Below are positions 22,559-33,600 of a stretch of 64,000 nucleotides of DNA, one piece after another. The DNA is taken from contig JAWRVZ010000104.1 of assembly GCA_037043235.1 (NCBI GenBank), forward strand, positions 682,001 through 746,000, in the 5' to 3' direction. The translations under genes and the position numbers were made by a program. The notes beneath the pieces are model-generated. The model was given only the letters and a program-made list of their open reading frames with translations. It had not been told where the DNA came from and searched no databases. This stretch comes from Rhodeus uyekii. Lineage: Eukaryota > Chordata > Actinopteri > Cypriniformes > Acheilognathidae. Within the stretch, counting starts at the first letter, position 1, and each line of letters starts with the position of its first letter.

Positions 22559-24176
22559 GTAAGCAGATGTCAAGGTTTATGGCACAACAGAATGTTAGCT
22601 ACTGCTAACGCTAAAACACTGTACTTAATCCTAACATGTCTGATTCATCAGTTTAAGGTCAAAGTCCGACTGTGCTCGCTGACCCGTCCTCCTTCTGAAT
22701 GTTTTGTCTGCTTTGATCCTGCTGCTGCAGATCGCTAATTGAGAAAAATGAATCTTTTTCGAAACGAATGTTAGCGAGAATCGCGAGCTGTCAAACCGAA
22801 ACCTTGGAAACCTGCCTCGTGGTGTGCCATGCGTGTCTTTACTGGTTTAAGTCTCGTTTCATAAGATGGTTTTGTTAAGGTTTAAGACTGTTTCTGTGTT
22901 CTGGATCATTAGCTGTTGCAAGTTTGACCAACAACCGTCCGGTCGCACTAGTTAATGGGCGTCTAGATGGGTTATGGAATATGGTAAACCTGTCAATGGC
23001 TGTATCAGACATATAATTCATCATAACATTTTGCACACACACACTTTTATATATAATTCTGTAATCTGCGTTTTTAAGTGACATGCACACAGTCTTTATT
23101 ATTACATTATGGAGATTGCCTTGCATTTATAATATATTGAGTTACAGTGCATAACTTCTTATCGTCTGTATTAAATATACAGAATATGTCTAAATCCCGG
23201 ATGGAAAGATAGTTTTAGTGTAATTTTCTCATGTTAAATATAAAATGACATTATCAGAAAAAAGTGGACATATCTTTGGGGTGGACATTTGGGCAGAAGT
23301 GCTGTGTTGTGACGCATAGAAAGGTGTGAGGATGTTGTTAATTGTCATGCACATTTCAAAAGGGGACGAGGCGGAGTCATTTCACATGGTAAAAAAATTA
23401 CATAAGACATTGGAATCATAATGTACTATATATGATGTAATTATAATTAAAAAAATATTATAAATATTTTATATATAATATATTTTATTATAATAATAAT
23501 TTCTTTTGTCAGTCAGTGTAGCCTGAGGAATAAGTGAGAAGTGGGGTGGATGTTATATCTGAAGCCCTACACATGCCGGAGGCGTGATGCACATGTGACT
23601 GACAACGCCTCCGTCTCTTAAAGTGACAGCAAATTTGAAAAACTACCACTGGTTATGCATTTCAATTATGGTATTAAAATTTTGCATTCCTAGTTCAAAG
23701 ATTACTCCAATCGTATAGGTCAGCTGCAGTTATAGACATCCAAAAAATGTCTGTCAATGTAGTACTGGTGGATATGATTCATGCACAAAAAATTCAGTAT
23801 GTACACGCAGGCGGTTTCATGAAAGCAATGGAATGTTCTGCTTTGCACATCATGTTCCCACTGTCCCAGTGACTCAATATGATATCTCGCAGTTGTCATG
23901 GACACATGACCTCTTTGGCAACAGTGGCAATAAGTGTTCCTGAAACACTTGTTGCTCAAACTTGCCTGAGCTTATTGATCCGAGCAACCATGTGTCGATA
24001 TTCTAGCAACTAGCCTTAATACTTTACCAATCTGTTTTCTTCTATTCCTGCTTGTGTATTTTTGATCAAATAAATGCAGCCTTGGTGAGCAGAAGATAAA
24101 AAAAACTCTATTTCTCCAAACTGTTGACTACTAAGTGTATATATTGTTTTCCGACAGGCATTGTGTTTCTGCTGCT

Positions 24177-27100
24177 ATGGCGCACTCAAGTCAAGATGTC
24201 AACCTTGAAACCGATGATGGACTTGAATGGTCATCCATGAATGATCGTCTGAATTCTTTCCAGCACTTCCCTCATTTTGAAGAAGTTTCAGCGGAGCGAC
24301 TGGCCCGTGCAGGCTTTTATTTCACAGGCGAGGCAGACAAGGTGCGCTGTTTTAGCTGTCATGCGACGGTGGAGGACTGGAACAGAGGGGACACCCCGCT
24401 GAAGAGGCATCAGCAAGCATCTCCCGACTGCAAGTTCCTGAGCTGCGCTCATGGCTTGAGAAACATCCTCATCCACAGCCCTGCTTACGATGAAGTGGCC
24501 GAAGCCAGGGATTTCCTTCTCCGCACGGGAGGGGTGGTTGATCAATCCATTTATCCCGTTGTAGTTCACATGAAGAGTGAGGAAGCTCGGTTGAATACTT
24601 TCAGTAACTGGCCTGCAGACTCTCCAGTTCAGCCTGTTGATCTGGCGGCAGCAGGGATGTATTATGGTGGGATGGGTGACAATGTGCAGTGCTTCTGTTG
24701 TGGGGGGATTCTGACAGGATGGGAGCAAGGGGACGATGCTTGGGATGAACATGAAAAGCACTACCCGAACTGCTTCTTCATCTTGGGCCATGATGTGGGC
24801 AATGAGCCGCTGACAACGCCTAGACCCAGGGTGAATGGTCGTTTAGCCTCTGTGGAGACTTTTGAGGGGCGTCTCGATCGCTTCAGGGGCAGACAACACC
24901 CCATAGATCCGGAGAGACTGGCCAGAGCTGGTTTCTACAGCACAGGTAATTACTGTTAAGTTTGTGATGTTTGCACATTTTGTTCATCATCATGATAATA
25001 TCTACAAACACAGACGCACAACATCAGACTAGCAAGTAGATTAGATTACATGAAGATGTTTAATGTCCCATTTAGAAACTTGTTAGCAACCACCTTTAAC
25101 AAGACAAGAAAAAGCTTTAAAAAATCAAAAGGGGGTATTAATGATGTATTGTGTCATAGAATAAAAAATATATTTTGAGCTTGTTTTAAGACAATTGAAC
25201 CGGAAGTGCTACATTGCTAACTAGTTTCTGGGTTTTTTGTCTGTAAAAGTATGTCAACCCTGCAGCACTCAGTATTGCAACACAGTGAGCAAACTGTCCT
25301 GGTGTTTTGTCATATAGGAGATCAAGACCGCGTGATCTGCTTTAGATGTGGAGGAGGAGTGAAGGACTGGAAGTCTAATGAAGATCCTTGGGAGGAGCAT
25401 GCCAAGCACTATCCAGGGTGAATTACTTTTTCATGTGTTAAGGCATTGAGCTGTTTACTTGCAATTGAATAGTTCACCACAAAATAACATTTCTGCCATT
25501 TACTTTTTCTTTGGTGGGATGCTAAAAGAGTTATTTAACTGATGTTTAACATACAGTGAATATAGAGATAACTCAATCTCCAAACCAGCAAGAAAAGAAT
25601 GAATGCACCAGAATTAAAATTCTGCCTGAAAATTGTTTGATGGCTTAATAAATACCATTTTATTTTAGGTAAAGCATTCAAAGATACAGAAGGCCTGGTT
25701 TTACAAACATGGCTTAGATTAAGACAGGATTAGAGTTTAGTTCAATTAGGATATTTAAGTAGCTTTTATAAATGTGCCTTACAAAAAAAAAAAAACATTA
25801 CTGGTGTGCATCTTGAGAAACAATGGCGCTGACATATTTTAAGATATGCCAGTATAGGTTGCTTTCAGTTGAAACTGCTCAAACATGCATTTTAGTCTGA
25901 GACTAAGCTTAAGCCTTATCTGTGAATAGTCAATCATTATAATGAATTTAGGGGTCACAGACACTAATATACAGCATGAAAATGGGGTTTAAATTTTGAG
26001 ATTTGCTAAAAAATTACATCTTAACAGTGTTGTTAAATTATTTCTTGAAATTATATTTTAGATTGCTTTATATGATGTCCAAGACAGAAATTTCTCCATA
26101 ATTTAAAAAATACATAAAAATTATAATTTGTAAGTGTGATAAAATATGGTACTGATATATTGTGTATCCCTAATGAAAAGTTCATATGATGATATTTCAT
26201 TATGTGAGAATCATACTTTGAATGTCTTGGCTTTCAGTTTTAATTGAACTGTGGTTAATCACTATACAATACGGTTCCGCTTGTTAACTGACAATGACAA
26301 ACACTTCTAAAGCATTTATTAATATTAGTTAATGTTAATGTCAGTATTTACTAATATATAAAAATCAAATGTTGTATCTGTTAATATTATTTAATGGACC
26401 TAGGCCAACAAACTAACAATAAATAGTTGTATTTAATAAATAAAATAATTAATAAACACTGTGACAAATGTATTGCTCGTTGTTAATGTTGGTTAATGCA
26501 TTAACTAACGTTAATTAATGAGACCTTTTTGCAAATGTCACCATCTTTCCTGACATTTAAAATGCAAAATATGTATCTATATATTTTAGTTGTGGATCAT
26601 GTGAGACAAGATTGAACCATAGTGAAAAATTTGATTTTCTAATTGTGAAGTATTTATAATTGACCCCCAGCTGCAGTTTCCTTGTGGAAGAAAAAGGACA
26701 AGAATATATCAACAATATACAACTGAGATATCCGAAAGGAGACCATTCGGTGAGTCATTACCTCTCCTTTAAAAAACAAACGCTTGTAGTTGAGTGAATA
26801 TGTTAAATTGATAGAATTCATAATGAGCACCCTTTGGAAATACCGCTTTATTCTGGAATAAATAGTGTTCACTGTAGAAGTATTCTTACATATTTGTTAT
26901 TTGCGCTTGCAGAGGTCAAGTCAGAATGGTTTTTCGGGTTCTGAACAAGGTAAGGGTTTTTAGGTTCAATTTGCATACAAATCCATTGAATAACCTCTGT
27001 TTTTATAATTGCATGGAAACATGCTGTCTTCACCAAACATGTATTTGATTTTCACTTTATCTTCTGCAGCACAGAAAGTCCTGCAGTCAGAGATTGCGCA

Positions 27101-27739
27101 AAAGGCTGTAGATATGGGTTTTGACCCCATGAAAGTGGAGGGCACCATTCTTCAGAAGTTACGACAGAACGGAGAGGGCTACACTTCAGTGGAGGCCCTC
27201 ATTCAAGACATCAGTGCTCAGGAGGGCGCCAGTGACATGCCTGAGAAAGCTGGCAAGTACTTATTTTTTTGTGTTGAAAGTTGGATTTTTATGCAAAGGA
27301 CTCTAAATGAAGTGACATGCTTCAGGTTCTTGCATAAGTTTAACCTTAAACCATTGAAACATACAATTTTTTAGTCATGCTCCTCTTAATAAAGTGCAAA
27401 AACTGTGCAGATTGACTACTTTTGAAAATCAAATAATAAAATGCATAAGCAGAATACCATTTATTATTGTTGTTAATATTAATTTTCATGCCTCCACTCT
27501 ATTATTGTTGTTTTAACATTATGTTTGTTTCTTACGGCTTTTCTGCAGAGGACCCCATGATGAAACTTGAGGAACTCCAGAGGGAGAAACTCTGTAAAGT
27601 CTGCATGGACAGTGACATCAGCATAGTCTTTATTCCCTGTGGACACCTGGTCACTTGTCAGAAATGTTCAAAATCCCTGCACAAGTGTCCCATCTGCTGT
27701 GCCGCCATCACACAGAAGATAAAGACCTACAATGCTTAA
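24177..27739 (+). CDS. xiap: X-linked inhibitor of apoptosis protein, complete coding region
   Basis: XIAP inhibits caspases 3, 7 and 9 and is a RING E3 ligase. Six coding exons (24177-24945, 25318-25417, 26671-26749, 26913-26949, 27070-27252, 27549-27739) give 452 residues. BIR1 has zinc ligands C58, C61, H78, C85. BIR2 has C172, C175, H192, C199. BIR3 has C264, C267, H284, C291. The UBA domain (about 334-378) carries MGF, and the RING has C405, C408, C420, H422, C426, C429, C436, C439. The linker before BIR2 keeps LLRTGGVVD, including the Asp equivalent to human D148 used against caspases 3/7. Three BIRs, UBA and RING without a CARD separate it from birc2/3. The last intron has a GC donor at 27253, the only choice that keeps frame. 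The groove residue equivalent to human W323 is His287. The neighbour stag2 matches human Xq25. Confidence 0.96.
25690..25935. repeat. Palindromic MITE-like repeat in xiap intron 2
   Basis: The left side (TTTTACAAACATGGCTTAGA, TTAAGACAGGATTAGAG) and right side (TCAGTTGAAACTGCTCAAAC, ACTAAGCTTAAGCCTTATCT) show inverted similarity around GGCTTA-AAG motifs. I recall similar elements as common in fish introns. The superfamily is not assigned. Confidence 0.45.
26285..26525. repeat. AT-rich MITE rich in TTAATG/TAACAT words, xiap intron 2
   Basis: The sequence alternates TTAGTTAATGTTAATG and GTTGGTTAATGCATTAACTA, giving strong internal inverted symmetry. A related element lies at about 8855-9110, where AACACTTTACAAT marks one end. 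It is non-coding and non-autonomous. Confidence 0.45.
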
Positions 27740-27762
27740 AGGACAAAGAAACCAGCACTCCA

Positions 27763-27768
27763 AATAAA
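27763..27768 (+). terminator. xiap: Candidate xiap poly(A) signal
   Basis: AATAAA lies 24 bp after the stop codon; other candidates occur further on (for example near 28280). The region 27770-28734 shows no gene. Confidence 0.45.
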
Positions 27769-28734
27769 ACAGGGATGTGCAGAATATAATCATTCCTAAA
27801 ATTGCACATAGATGTGTAAAATTAGATTTGAGTTCTGTGTGTATATATCTGTAGATGTACTTAACTTTGATACAATGATATTGTTTTATTTTTCCATTAA
27901 GACCTGAGAGGAACATTTAATGCGTTCCCTTTTGATTAAGGCAGGGACACTACATATTTTTAACTTGTAATATATTACAGGGGGAAACTTATTATATGTA
28001 CCTCTTCATACCCATTCATAAGCTGCTTCCCTCAAATACATAAACATAGATTGATAATAATTTTCATATTGCCTTGATTAAAAAGTACTCTATATAAACA
28101 TTTTTATTCTGTTTATTAATTTAACAATTATGTATTACAATGCATCTCATTTTCTCTTATTTGTTTTAAAATAATAATTGCTTAACTTTTAATCATGTTA
28201 AAGTTTGATTTAAACTTTATCAGTCCAAACTTGTTTTTCTTCCAGTAGCTTTCTGTGATCATAATTATTTTAATAATGATAATAAAGTGGAATAAACAAT
28301 GGATTTTTTTTTCTCTGTTTCATCTGTCAACTTTTAAAATGGATAAACCGGATATGTGAGGCTAAAAGCTGTTATGCTCACAGCAGTAGAAGACAATTTA
28401 CTTGATTAGATATCAAAACAATTTCCACAGGGATCATCATTTCTGCCTGCTTGCTTGACAACGAGTAGAATTGATTTTATACATTTAATTATATTGTTAC
28501 ATAGGTTTAGTAAGTGCTTCTGCAAACTAATGGCTTGTAGCAGTCAGATTAGTTTTTTTTAAAGGATTAAAAACAATGTAAATGTATTCACGTTACAATA
28601 GCATGTGCATTACGATACTTTATATTTCATACTATTTATATTTAATATTTTTTTATAAATGTTTAGCCCTGTGTTCTTATTTAATTTATTTATATATATA
28701 TATTTATATGTGTGTGTATATGTATGACCAATCC

Positions 28735-28912
28735 ACCAAAATATGCAAATAGGCTTTCCAGTTCCAGACAGTAGAGTGTGGTGCTTGCAACACCAAGGTC
28801 ATGGGTTCGATCTGCAGGGAAGGCAAGAACTGATTAGAACAATGTGTTTCTTGAATGCAAATGCAAGTTGCTTTGGATAAAAGCGTCTGCCAAATGCATA
28901 AATGTAAATGTT
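28735..28912 (+). repeat. tRNA-derived SINE, nearly full length
   Basis: A tRNA-like head contains a box B match (GGGTTCGATCT) within AGGTCATGGGTTCGATCTGC, and a box A-like AGTAGAGTGTGGTGC upstream. The body has GAACTGATTAGAA. The 3' tail GTTGCTTTGGATAAAAGCGT, CTGCCAAATGCATAAATG matches the L2 3' end in this window. Such SINEs use the LINE machinery. Confidence 0.8.
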
Positions 28913-29214
28913 AATACGAATAGAAGAAAAATCCTTTATAAAAGTCCAGTGAAAAATCAATCCTAATGGGTAAATATTGTCCCTTAATTAAAAAAAGTGA
29001 ATTTCTGACGCTACACTGGCGTCTACTGTACTGAGCACTTGCACAGAGGGTCCTCGACCACTGAAGGGCCTCGAGTTCAGTGCAATCCCTGCACTGAGCA
29101 GCAGGTGGCAGCTCAACACCAGCAGTTTCTCTCTTGAGTGATCGGAACAACAAACCGAACGGAGCAAGCGGGGTAAGAGCGTGTCCAAAACCGCCTCTGA
29201 CCGCCACTTTCAAA

Positions 29215-29319
29215 CTACATCCATGAAATAGCCGCGAACGCGCACTTTAAACCCACCGGAGTCCATCTAGCTCTTCAAGAAGTCCTTCTAAACAACCCGG
29301 AATCGACCCTGACGATCGG
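29215..29319 (+). promoter_or_regulatory. stag2: Probable stag2 CpG-rich promoter and non-coding first exon
   Basis: From about 29.2 to 30.1 kb the sequence is CpG-rich, unlike the AT-rich surroundings. A consensus donor GATCGG|GTAAGT at 29319/29320 closes a candidate first exon. The coding start is in an exon with a separate acceptor (36066), so an upstream non-coding exon must exist. A perfect CRE (TGACGTCA) lies at 30264-30271 inside intron 1. The open frames in this CpG region are not conserved-looking and are not called as genes. Confidence 0.5.
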
Positions 29320-30423
29320 GTAAGTGGTAAAATGGCGGAGAGATTTATAGAAATTAGTGGCTTTAGGGTTATTTGGATGATGTGTTAGCCGCGCTAGCCT
29401 GATAAGCGAGGGACAGGATCCGAAACGAGCCGCCGTGCTTCCGTTGCCGCGTTTAATGAATAAAAACCACAAGCATGGCTCTTTGTGAATTCAAACAAGC
29501 CCAGTCGGCTTCGCGAATGATTATGTGTTATGTATTGCGCGGCGTTTCATTGGTAAACAGTTAGCTAGCGGGCTAACCTTACCCTGCACAGTCAGGAACA
29601 CAAACCGAGAGGCAAGATGGAGGACGAGGACGCGATGTTTTCCCCCCTCTTTCCGAGATGGAAAAGCTGATGTCGCACCTATTATGCTAATTTTATCACG
29701 TATGTCAATGTTAGACGCGTTCGCTGGCGATTTTTACGCGTTTTATGTACGCGCATCTCGCACAGGCGTGCATAACGACTGGAAACGAGCGGAGCCAAAA
29801 TGGAGAATCCCGAAAACAGCTGTGCTGGATCGACTTCAAGATGGAGATTTTTCCCCCTTCTGATCGGGTTTTTAAGTCGTTCCCTCGAATTATTGTTCGG
29901 GTTCGGGAGCGTGGTTTGCACAAGCTCGCCGTTTAACGTTGATAATTGTGGCGTTGTGCGGGAAACTCTGCGAGTAATGAAGTAATATCGTGGTATGAAG
30001 TGCGTCGAGGAGGAGTTTGCGAGCGTCCGCCTGATCTGATCTCAGCACTCAGCGCTCAACTTCACACATTAGCAGATCACAGTATTTCTCTCTCTTCTGG
30101 AGACCAGTGGGTCGTGACCCAAAACGGGACTCTCTTCTGTTTTGATAGAGTGCTGAATCAATGCTCGATTAGGCTGTGTAAGAGTGCTTCTGTACGACAG
30201 GGAACACATTAGCTGATCAACTTTTGAAAGGGGGGAAAAGACACTTCCCTTATCTTTTGTTGTTGACGTCAGAGGACGTGTATCCAATCAAACTTGACGG
30301 TATTTTGGCGCAAATTCATCTGTCACTTGGTAAAATGGCTAGTACAAACACGGTATTTGCAGCGTGCCTTAAAATAAGTTGAAAAACCGACATCATGCAG
30401 GATCAGTGCGCTTTATTACAGTA

Positions 30424-30598
30424 TACATTTACGTTTGTGCGTTTGGCAGACGCTTTTATCCAAAGTGACGTACATTTTAATTTAAGGAACACACTGACAT
30501 TCTAATCAGTTCTTGCTTTCCCTGAGAATCGAACCCATGATCTCGGCGTTAAAAGCCCCACGCTCTACAGCTCTTGAGCTACAGGAAAGCTTATAGAT
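30424..30598 (-). repeat. tRNA-derived SINE, minus orientation
   Basis: On the plus strand it starts with the complement of the tail (TTTGGCAGACGCTTTTATCC) and ends with the tRNA-like head, whose box B reads GAATCGAACCCATGATCT on this strand. It belongs to the same family as the copy at 28735-28912. It lies in stag2 intron 1. Confidence 0.8.
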
Positions 30599-30699
30599 TC
30601 CTGTGATTGATTTTTAAGGATGTTTTGTTAAATTGGCTTTGTGTCCGGTGTGCAAACCAGTTGTTTTGGATCAAAAGAAGGCGGGAGAATATCTAAACT

Positions 30700-33600
30700 T
30701 ATCTTTTTTCTACATTCAGCACTTTGTAATTGTGTATTTGATACCATTTACACAACTGGTCGTCCACATGTTGGCACCGGAAAGCATAGGGTGAAATAAT
30801 GGTGCAGTGTTAGTTTTTGGCTTTGCTGTCACTGCCATCCTTGTGTATGTAAGCCACAATGGCTTTGGATGGAAACGTCATTTGGCGCCACATTATGATG
30901 ATAATGTCGCTTTTGAATTCCCGCCTTTTCTCTGATCTTTGTGTGAAGAACATTGAGTGCTACTGCGTCGCTGCACCGCGCATACGTGCTGCTTATTACA
31001 TAACTGTTATCATGCTCCCTGCACACGCGTTACCATGCGTTTGGTACAGAGGAACGTCCTATTGCCCGCTTTTTTGTATGAGATTAAGTTTCTCGGTTAT
31101 TGTCCCATTTAATGCTTCGCCCACACCTCTTTATTATGCACATATATGTCCGAAATCAAAGTCTTGCGGCCATATAATGACCGTAGAATACCTGCTCTCT
31201 TTTGATTGGTACAAAACGGAGCATTTGCTATGAATATTATTTGGATATGCATTAAACAAACTGAATGACCCGTTTGAAATAATGGGCAGTGTCTGAATGC
31301 GTCATTTTTACAGCGGTGGCCGGGTTCCTTCTCTCCCTGTTCGTGTTTACGTCCACAAATGTTGCTGCCGACATCTGATTGGATGCGGTGAAAAAGAGGG
31401 CGGATGTGTTATGTCCTTATGTGGGCAGAGAGGTAGACATGAAGCGCTGGCTCTCGGAGATGTTTCCTGGAAACGGAGGGGTATGGGTGGCCAATCAGCA
31501 AGCAGCGCGATATGACGGACTGGGCAGGCCACGCCCACTTGTTTTCATTCTGAACCGCGGGCTCATCTTCAGTTCTCAGCTCATATCAACCTGGATCACT
31601 GGCACTGTGATTCTTCAGTTTTGTTATTGTGTTTGTGTACTGTTATTTTTTTTTCTCCAGTCGTTTTTCATTTAATGCTATTCTACTTATTGTTTCAACT
31701 ATGTTGTCTGAAGAATTGAATGCCTCAATAGTGAAGGCCAAACCTGCTACATTTTTCTTTTGAATTTGTGCTAAACCTGTATTTGTTGCAAAACAGATGC
31801 CAGCTTCTCTTCACACAAAAGAGTGCTGCAATGTACTCCATAACGTCTGTAAGGAAATACTTTTCTTAGCTATAATTTAGGATATTTATTACCAGATATT
31901 AAAGAAGTTTAGGAAATTTAAAGAAATCATCTGCTTTGATTAATATGAATATTATTCACATTTTCATAAACAACTAAACTATTTTTATGTTCAGAATATT
32001 TAATGTAGCAAGAAAAATAGAATAGTGCAATAGTCGAGTTATATAAGTAAACTCTCAATTCATTTTTTACATTAACAACCTTGTAGTTCATAGTATTGTT
32101 GTGTTTAAAGGTTTATAATTTAATCAATGGTGCTTGTCACAAGTTGTGTCTGTTAAAAATGTTAGTCTGCATTGTTTCAACTTATTGTTTGGAATTTGTG
32201 GTGAAAAACTACATATCCCATGATTCTGTATAGAAAATTACAGCGATTAGAGAATCAAAATAAGCAAAATGCTCCTAAAGATCTAATTTGCTTCGCTCAT
32301 TCTCATGAAACACCACAAGTGATGTAGTTATAATAACTAATTTTAATAATAAAAAATAAGAAAGCCATGCAATGGATTAACCGTTTATTTCGTAACATTA
32401 ACTAAGGGCCCAAAAAACCTTTTAAACAAGTGACACTCAGTGATCAGAACTACTTGTGTACATGCCACAATAAAAGTTCATATCATAAACAATGAGATCC
32501 TGGTTGATGAGTGAGGATCTTACAGCTGTGCACTCCTACTCTGTAGTGCACGGTAAATCAAGACCTGTCAATCTGAGTCATCAAACCAATCCAAGTGTGC
32601 TCCAGTTTAGGGGTGGGCGATAAACACGATTAACTGGTAGAAATTTGTCAACCGGTGGAGATTTTGGACACATTGTTTTTGTTATGCTAGCTGAGTCTTT
32701 TTCAAAGATCTGTTATGATTGTACAGAATCGTCTTACAGCTGTTAGCGTGAGTTAATCAGTGTTGATGTGCCCCACTCAAGGGTAGACAGTTAGATATGT
32801 CAAAATAAATGCAGAATATTAGATAACGGGGTAGCACTGCTTCACTGCTCTGTCCAAGAAGGGTAATGTCTGTTAATTTATCAATGTAAAGTTGCAATGT
32901 GTCGGCCATCTCCTATTCCAGCTTAAGAAGTAAATATACTTAAGCTGTATGTATATTTTGATAGATTTTTTCCCCCCTGGAAGTTGTTAAAGTGCGGTGA
33001 CTTTGAAACATCCCAGCCAAAGGTGTGTTTGGGGCGTGACTGTTTGAGCAGTGGCGGATGAACAAGAATGTACAGGAAGCGTGAGCTCATTCTGCGCTGA
33101 TGATTTTTCTCCCTTGAAATGATCTCATGGCCCTTTCTCTAATGCCTTCTGCCGTTGACTAGCAATAGCAAATCTTGCAAATCTAAAGGCTTTTGGTTAT
33201 TTACAATTGTCCCGGCCCAATTATTATCCAACATTTACCAACATTATCCTGTTTGAGTAGGAAACGGCCGTTTCATGAGGTCTTTTAAGGATAATTATGG
33301 TAGTCATTAATTTAGTGAGCATTGCATTACATTGCTTGTGGCTTATTTCAGTCTGTTGTCGTGTACATGAACAGGTGGTTTCGACTTCAAGCATGTTTCA
33401 CGGGAGAATTGTGATCCACTTGTGGCTCGATTATGACTCATTGCTCTTATATCTCTCTCCTCTGCTGGAGATGTTAAAGGGTTTGGCATTTCATGTGAAA
33501 ACTAACTGGTTTTTGCCATATCATTACAAATGGTTTTACAAAACAGTGCGACTTCTTTGGAACACAAAATAAATTTTGAAGAATATCATCTTTTATTTTC

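Noticed and set aside
28795..28820. Possible tRNA gene (box B match)
   Set aside because: It is the tRNA-like head of a SINE with an L2-type tail; no complete cloverleaf was found.
29525..30287. Several overlapping open frames in the stag2 CpG-rich region
   Set aside because: High GC lowers stop density; no homology is recognised, frames overlap on both strands, and the position fits a promoter and first intron.
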